Source: an uncultured Chloroflexota bacterium (GTDB taxonomy: Bacteria > Chloroflexota > Chloroflexia > Chloroflexales > Chloroflexaceae). Taken from it: DNA of 36,065 nt. Below are positions 32,256 through 36,065 of this stretch, in pieces (within the stretch, counting starts at the first letter, position 1; each line of letters begins with the position of its first letter). The position numbers and the translations under genes are program-made. Where the stretch lies: contig CAKZKA010000216.1 of NCBI GenBank assembly GCA_937120965.1, positions 1 to 36,065 of the forward strand, read 5' to 3'. The notes under the pieces are model-generated. The model worked only from the letters and a program-made list of their open reading frames with translations. It ran no database searches and was not told the DNA's origin.

Positions 32256-33311
32256 ATGACCTCAAAAACCACCCGTGGCAATTACTTCGAGGATTTCCGG
32301 CTGGGCCAGGAACTCATCCACGCCACGCCGCGCACGGTGACCGAGGGAGACGTGGCCCTCTACACGGCTCTGTACGGCTCGCGCTTTGCCCTTGCCTCTT
32401 CGGCGCCCTTTGCCGCGAGCCTGGGGTTGCCCCGGGCGCCCCTCGACAGCATGCTGGTCTTCCACATCGTCTTTGGCAAGACCGTGCCCGACATCTCGCT
32501 CAACGCCATTGCCAACCTTGGCTACGCCGGTGGGCGCTTCGGCCAGCCAGTCTTTCCCGGTGACACCCTCACCACTACCTCGACCGTCATCGGCCTGCGC
32601 CAGAACAAAGACGGTAAGACCGGTGTGGTCTATGTGCGCTCCATCGGAACCAACCAGCGCGACGAAATGGTGGTAGACTATATACGCTGGGTGATGGTGC
32701 GGAAAAACGATCCCGACGCGCCTGCCCCCGAGCCGGTGGTGCCCGATCTGCCCGAAGCCGTCCCGGTCGAAGATCTGGTTGTGCCCTACCGCGTCGAACG
32801 TGGTCGCTACGATACGGCGCGGGCCGGCAGCTCCTTCCTGTGGGACGATTACGAGCCGGGCGAGCGCATTGATCACGTGGACGGTGTGACCATCGAGGAA
32901 GCCGAGCATATGCTGGCTACCCGTCTGTACCAGAACACGGCGCGGGTCCATTTCAATCAGCACGTTGAACGAGAAGGGCGTTTCGGGCGGCGGATTGTCT
33001 ACGGGGGCCATATCATCAGCCTGGCGCGGGCGCTGACCTTCAACGGCCTGGCTAACGCTCTGAGCATCGCCGCGATCAATGGCGGGCGGCACACCAACCC
33101 CAGTTTCGCTGGCGATACGATCTATGCCTGGTCCACCATTCTCGACCGAATGGAGCTGCCGGGCCGCGACGACATCGGGGCGCTGCGGCTACGCACTGTG
33201 GCAACCAAGGACCACCCCTGCGCCGACTTCCCCGACAAAGCCGCCGACGGCGCCTACCCGCCCTCCGTGGTGCTCGACTTTGACTACACGGTGCTCATGC
33301 CGCGCCGTTAA
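32256..33311 (+). CDS. mch: Mesaconyl-C1-CoA hydratase (beta-methylmalyl-CoA dehydratase)
   Basis: The 351-residue protein has two MaoC-like hot-dog domains. In the bicycle it dehydrates erythro-beta-methylmalyl-CoA to mesaconyl-C1-CoA. The N-terminal domain starts with YFEDFRLGQELIHATPRTVT, then SRFALASSAPFAASLGLPRA and a GQPVFPGDTLTTTSTV hot-dog helix/strand block with 'R.QNKDGKTGVVYVRS'. The second domain carries HFNQHVEREGRFGRRIVYGG and a PSFAGDTIYAWSTI block, the counterpart of the first domain's FPGDTL. The order after mcl and the size agree with the known enzyme. ATG 32256 has GAGGAG upstream. Confidence 0.92.
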   Translation: MTSKTTRGNYFEDFRLGQELIHATPRTVTEGDVALYTALYGSRFALASSAPFAASLGLPRAPLDSMLVFHIVFGKTVPDISLNAIANLGYAGGRFGQPVFPGDTLTTTSTVIGLRQNKDGKTGVVYVRSIGTNQRDEMVVDYIRWVMVRKNDPDAPAPEPVVPDLPEAVPVEDLVVPYRVERGRYDTARAGSSFLWDDYEPGERIDHVDGVTIEEAEHMLATRLYQNTARVHFNQHVEREGRFGRRIVYGGHIISLARALTFNGLANALSIAAINGGRHTNPSFAGDTIYAWSTILDRMELPGRDDIGALRLRTVATKDHPCADFPDKAADGAYPPSVVLDFDYTVLMPRR

Positions 33312-33428
33312 GCGGTGCGTTCAGTCCGTTCTTCGGCGAGAGGGTTCGGGAGGGCTGCGCCCTCCCGAATGGTGTTCGATGGCATCCCTGTAGGGCGCGG
33401 CGAAGCTGCGCGGGTGTCCGACGCGTCT
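33312..33428. repeat. Hairpin repeat after mch
   Basis: GAGGGTTCGGGAGGGCTGCG and CCCTCCCGAA (33341-33370) form a hairpin typical of the dispersed GC-rich repeat family and may end the pathway transcript. No T-tract is present and no gene is seen. Confidence 0.6.
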
Positions 33429-33758
33429 ATGCTCGAACTCAAAACATCGCTCCTCTTCTTTATCACCGCCATCGCCGAGATCGCCGGCTGCTACCTGTTC
33501 TACCTCTGGCTGCGCGAGGGGCGCAGTCCGGTCTTGCTCGCGCCGGCGCTCCTGTGCCTCATCCTCTTCGCCTGGCTCCTGACCCTGCACCCCACCGCCG
33601 CCGGGCGGGTCTATGCCGCCTATGGCGGGGTGTACATCGTTGTGGCCATCCTCTGGCTCTGGGCGATTGACCGTGTGACCCCCACCCGGTGGGATTTGCT
33701 CGGCTCGGTGGTGGCCCTGGCAGGTATGGCGATTATTATGTTTGCCCCTCGCCACTGA
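33429..33758 (+). CDS. YnfA-family (UPF0060) small membrane protein
   Basis: The 109-residue protein has four membrane helices. [20 protein letters not shown], with Glu/Gly in the first helix and the LRE loop, followed by [20 protein letters not shown] and [20 protein letters not shown], is the UPF0060/YnfA signature. The family is structurally like half-size SMR-type transporters; a role in efflux is suspected but not established here. ATG 33429 is chosen because the conserved sequence begins there; the ribosome site is poor. The stop codon TGA is part of the CTGAGG leader of the repeat that follows. Confidence 0.88.
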   Translation: MLELKTSLLFFITAIAEIAGCYLFYLWLREGRSPVLLAPALLCLILFAWLLTLHPTAAGRVYAAYGGVYIVVAILWLWAIDRVTPTRWDLLGSVVALAGMAIIMFAPRH

Positions 33759-33990
33759 GGTGAACATACGGGGAAACCGGGTTTCCCCATCTCCCCTGCC
33801 TGTGGGGGGTGCCAGCCGTTCCCAACAGCGGTTGGGACACGGGGAAACCGGGTTTCCCCACCTGTGGTGAGCTTGTCGAACCGCGCCCCTGCCTGTGGGG
33901 GGTGCCAGCCGTTCCCAACAGCGGTTGGGACATGGGGAAACCGGGTTTCCCCAATCCCCTGCCCGTGGGGGCGGCAAGCCCTCCCCACCG
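33754..33990. repeat. Cluster of three palindromic repeat units
   Basis: The CTGAGGTGAACATACGGGG leader starts at 33755 and overlaps the ynfA-like stop. Palindromes lie at 33770-33788, 33841-33859 and 33934-33952, separated by CTGCCTGTGGGGGGTGCCAG and TCCCAACAGCGGTTGGGA segments, or by GTGGTGAGCTTGTCGAACCG. Confidence 0.9.
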
Positions 33991-34064
33991 GGAGGGTTTG
34001 GGAGGGCGAAGCCCTCCCAGGAACAAATATTTTCATTCTGGCGTTGTGCGGCGCAGCCGCATGG
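33991..34064 (+). repeat. Composite GC-rich hairpin repeat
   Basis: GGAGGGTTTGGGAGGGCGAA, GCCCTCCCAGGAAC, an AT-rich AAATATTTTCATTCTGGCG and the TTGTGCGGCGCAGCCGCATG hairpin follow one another. The same order occurs inverted at 22027-22099, and the last part at 92-111. Confidence 0.8.
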
Positions 34065-34089
34065 ACGACTGAAATGGTATGACCCGAAG

Positions 34090-34866
34090 ATGGCCCGAAC
34101 CGGTATGTCTCACGCTTCGCTGTTGAGCCGGAGCTGGATGCTGAAGCACCTCTTCGCACTGGTGATCGGTATCAGCTTCATCAGCCTGGGCTTCTGGCAA
34201 CTGGCCCGTCTGGAGGAGCGCCGGGCCCTGAACGCCGCCCGGCTGGCCGTGCTTGATCAGAACCCCGTCACGCTTACCGGGCGCGAACCCGACCCGGCGG
34301 CGCTGATCGGGCGCAAGGTGCGCGTCACCGGCGCCTATCTCAACGAAGCCAGCGTTGTGTTGCGCGGCCAGCGCTCCGACAGTGGCGTTGAAGGGGTGCA
34401 TGTGCTCACGCCCCTGCGTATTGCCGGGAGCGAAATGGCGGTCATTGTTGATCGGGGCTGGATCCCCGCCACGCGACCTGAAACGGCGGACCTCGCCGCT
34501 TACGCCGTGACCCGCGAAGTGACAGTTGAGGGCCTGGCCCGCGCTCCCCAGACCCGTCCTGACTCGCCGCTGGCCCCGCGCGATCTGCCGCTCCCGGGCC
34601 AGGAGCGCATCAACGCCTGGGTGCGCGTGGACGTGTCCCGACTCCAGGCCCAGGTGTCCGCTCCGCTGCTGCCACTGTACATCGAGCAGCTACCCTCCGG
34701 CAACGGCGCCGCTCTGCCCCGCCCGCGCGATCCGCGGCAACTCGACGAAGGCCCGCACCTGAGTTACGCCATCCAGTGGTTCGCCTTCGCGGCCATCCTT
34801 GCCGTAGTCTATGCGGCGCTGCTGCGCCAGCAGTTGAGGGAAGCGAGAGGGCGAGACCTGAGGTAA
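34090..34866 (+). CDS. SURF1-family protein
   Basis: The 258-residue protein has the SURF1 architecture: an N-terminal membrane helix (LFALVIGISFISLGFWQLAR, about 21-40), an extracytoplasmic domain with GRKVRVTGAYLNEASVVLRG, VHVLTPLRIAGSEMAVIVDR and GWIPATRPETADL, and a C-terminal helix (HLSYAIQWFAFAAILAVVYA). SURF1 proteins assist assembly (heme a insertion) of cytochrome c oxidase. No oxidase genes are adjacent. Start ATG 34090 is uncertain; an in-frame ATG at 34105 is an alternative, and the ribosome site is weak. The stop TAA lies inside the CTGAGGTAAAC left edge of a repeat. Confidence 0.88.
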   Translation: MARTGMSHASLLSRSWMLKHLFALVIGISFISLGFWQLARLEERRALNAARLAVLDQNPVTLTGREPDPAALIGRKVRVTGAYLNEASVVLRGQRSDSGVEGVHVLTPLRIAGSEMAVIVDRGWIPATRPETADLAAYAVTREVTVEGLARAPQTRPDSPLAPRDLPLPGQERINAWVRVDVSRLQAQVSAPLLPLYIEQLPSGNGAALPRPRDPRQLDEGPHLSYAIQWFAFAAILAVVYAALLRQQLREARGRDLR

Positions 34867-34965
34867 ACCTATGGAGAAACCGGGTTTCCCCATACCTCTG
34901 CCCACGGGGTGCCAGCCCTCCCCACCGGGAGGATCTGGGCGGGCGCAGCCCTCCCAGAAACAACA
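34858..34965. repeat. Palindromic unit and hairpin after surf1
   Basis: CTGAGGTAAACCTAT, then the palindrome GGAGAAACCGGGTTTCCCC (34873-34891, one mismatch), then TGCCCACGGGGTGCCAGCC and a GGAGGATCTGGGCGGGCGCA / GCCCTCCCAG hairpin (34929-34957). Confidence 0.8.
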
Positions 34966-34971
34966 GAAGTC

Positions 34972-34980
34972 TGCTATACT
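34972..34980 (+). promoter_or_regulatory. Putative extended -10 promoter for thioredoxin-TPR gene
   Basis: TGC-TATACT, identical to 19987-19995, lies directly after the repeat and about 55 bp before the gene. A -35 is not evident. Confidence 0.45.
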
Positions 34981-35039
34981 GGGGGAGGGTATCCGACCAT
35001 ACGCTCCGCTGTAACGTCTTTCCAGGAGAGGTTGTGACG

Positions 35040-35891
35040 ATGATCGGTGATATGAAATCAAGCGGGACGTCGACGCCAAAGGTCGGTGTCATTGACGTTC
35101 ACGATCGAAACTTCGATCAAGAAGTGCTCGCGCGCTCGCAGAGCGTCCCGGTGGTGATTGACTTCTGGGCGCCCTGGTGTGGGCCTTGTCGCACGCTGGG
35201 GCCGTTGCTCGAACGGCTGGCAGCCGAGGCTCGCGGCGCCTGGGTCCTGGCCAAGGTCAATGTTGATGAGAATCCGCGTCTGGCCCAGGCCTTTCGTGTG
35301 CAGAGTATTCCCGCGGTGATGGCGGTGCACCAGGGCAAGATTGTCGATCAGTTTATTGGCGCCTTGCCCGAGTCACAGGTGCGCGCCTGGCTCAAGCGCT
35401 TCGTTCCCGAGCCTTCGGCGTCGCTGCTCGATGCCGCGAAGGCGCTCGAGGAGCGCGATCCCGAGGGCGCCATCGCCCGCTATCGTCTGATCCTCGGCGA
35501 GGAGCCGGAGAACGCTGAGGCCCTGTTTGCCCTCGGGCGGTTGCTGTTGTTGCGGGGCGATCCTGAGGGAGTGGCAACGCTCAAGCAGGTGCCGGCCAGT
35601 TCGCCGCTGTTCGCGCGCGCCCAGGCCGCGCTGCCGCTGGCCGAGCTGCTCGCCGAGCGCGATGCCCCTGCCGAAGGCGATCTCGATCTGCGCTACCGCC
35701 AGGCGGCCCGCGCGGTAGCCAGCGGCGCCTACGCCCAGGCGATTGATGATCTGCTGGCGATTGTCGCCCGCAACCGCGCCTACCGTGACGACGGCGCGCG
35801 CAAGGCGCTGCTGGCCCTGTTCGCGGTTCTCGGTGATGAGCATCCCCTCGTTCCAGGCGCCCGTCGCCGGCTGGCGAATACGCTGTTCTGA
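35040..35891 (+). CDS. Thioredoxin-TPR protein (CnoX/YbbN-like)
   Basis: The 283-residue protein has an N-terminal thioredoxin domain with a normal active site WCGPC (46-50), preceded by PVVIDFWAP, and cis-Pro in VQSIPAVMAV. It continues into TPR-like helices (about 130-280: LEERDPEGAIARYRLILGEE, NAEALFALGRLLLLRGDPEG, and a second set near the C-terminus). This is the CnoX/YbbN layout: a cytoplasmic holdase/co-chaperone or redox adaptor. Two in-frame starts are close: GTG 35034 and ATG 35040; AGGAGAGG could serve either. The stop TGA is supplied by the CTGAGG left edge of a repeat. Confidence 0.9.
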   Translation: MIGDMKSSGTSTPKVGVIDVHDRNFDQEVLARSQSVPVVIDFWAPWCGPCRTLGPLLERLAAEARGAWVLAKVNVDENPRLAQAFRVQSIPAVMAVHQGKIVDQFIGALPESQVRAWLKRFVPEPSASLLDAAKALEERDPEGAIARYRLILGEEPENAEALFALGRLLLLRGDPEGVATLKQVPASSPLFARAQAALPLAELLAERDAPAEGDLDLRYRQAARAVASGAYAQAIDDLLAIVARNRAYRDDGARKALLALFAVLGDEHPLVPGARRRLANTLF

Positions 35892-36065
35892 GGTGAAAAT
35901 ACGGGGAAACCGGGTTTCCCCATCCCCCTGCCTGTGGGGGGTGCCAGCCGCTCCCACCAGCGGTTGGGAAATGGGGAAACCGGGTTTCCCCAACCCCGAG
36001 CCTGTGGGGGTGGCAGCCGCTCCCACCAGCGGTTGGAAATGGGGAAACCGGGTTTCCCCAACCCC
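35887..36065. repeat. Cluster of three palindromic repeat units (right window edge)
   Basis: CTGAGGTGAAAATAC leads into palindromes at 35903-35921, 35973-35991 and 36041-36059, with TGCCTGTGGGGGGTGCCAGC and TCCCACCAGCGGTTGG spacers. Units are about 70 bp. The cluster runs off the window. Confidence 0.9.

Overview
The window is high-GC bacterial DNA that almost certainly comes from a filamentous anoxygenic phototroph of the Chloroflexales (Chloroflexus/Roseiflexus-like). The main evidence is a complete gene set for the second (glyoxylate-assimilation) cycle of the 3-hydroxypropionate bicycle, a pathway essentially diagnostic of this group. It lies at 25798-33311: smtA, smtB, mct, mcl and mch run rightwards as one cluster, and meh is divergent on the left. 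Abundant intergenic palindromic repeats and large proline/threonine-rich lipoproteins fit the same assignment. The genus cannot be fixed from the sequence alone.

Left part (1-7348): a leftward group encodes a thiamine-diphosphate enzyme of the ILVBL/2-hydroxyacyl-CoA lyase type, a family-2 glycosyltransferase and an alpha/beta-fold esterase. A dense repeat cluster follows (3864-4320), then rightward gatB and a membrane protein with a HEPN-like N-terminus and an SH3-like C-terminus, then two copies of a 63-bp hairpin and a tRNA-Leu(UAA).

Accessory part (7349-about 15200): downstream of the tRNA lies a patchwork with few clear housekeeping genes. It holds a repeat-rich possible attachment region, a small membrane protein, a truncated TPR gene, a decayed IS66-type transposase, a large LuxR/MalT-type regulator with an internal heptanucleotide repeat, a string of small membrane or hypothetical proteins (one a fragment), and a zinc-free medium-chain oxidoreductase. 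The palindromic repeats seen on both sides are absent here, which supports a transferred or rearranged segment.

Middle part (15600-25540): two secreted lipoproteins (one a predicted gluzincin metalloprotease, one with duplicated DUF4352-like domains), a baeRF-type release-factor homologue, a NifX-like protein with a histidine-rich loop, a Rieske ferredoxin paired with a CAP-domain secreted protein, a Na+/Ca2+-exchanger-type antiporter and a DJ-1/PfpI protein.

Right part (25700-36065): the 3-hydroxypropionate genes, then a YnfA-family membrane protein, a SURF1-family protein and a thioredoxin-TPR protein of the CnoX/YbbN type. The last three genes each end directly in a copy of the repeat, so the left edge of the repeat supplies their stop codons.

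Together the metabolic genes convert glyoxylate plus propionyl-CoA through methylmalyl-CoA, mesaconyl-C1-CoA, mesaconyl-C4-CoA and citramalyl-CoA to acetyl-CoA and pyruvate. The SmtAB step (succinyl-CoA to malate) links this to the first cycle. The repeat families (a 19-bp palindrome with companion segments, a GC-rich hairpin family, and a 116-bp element present in two opposite copies) are the most conspicuous structure that gene calls do not explain.
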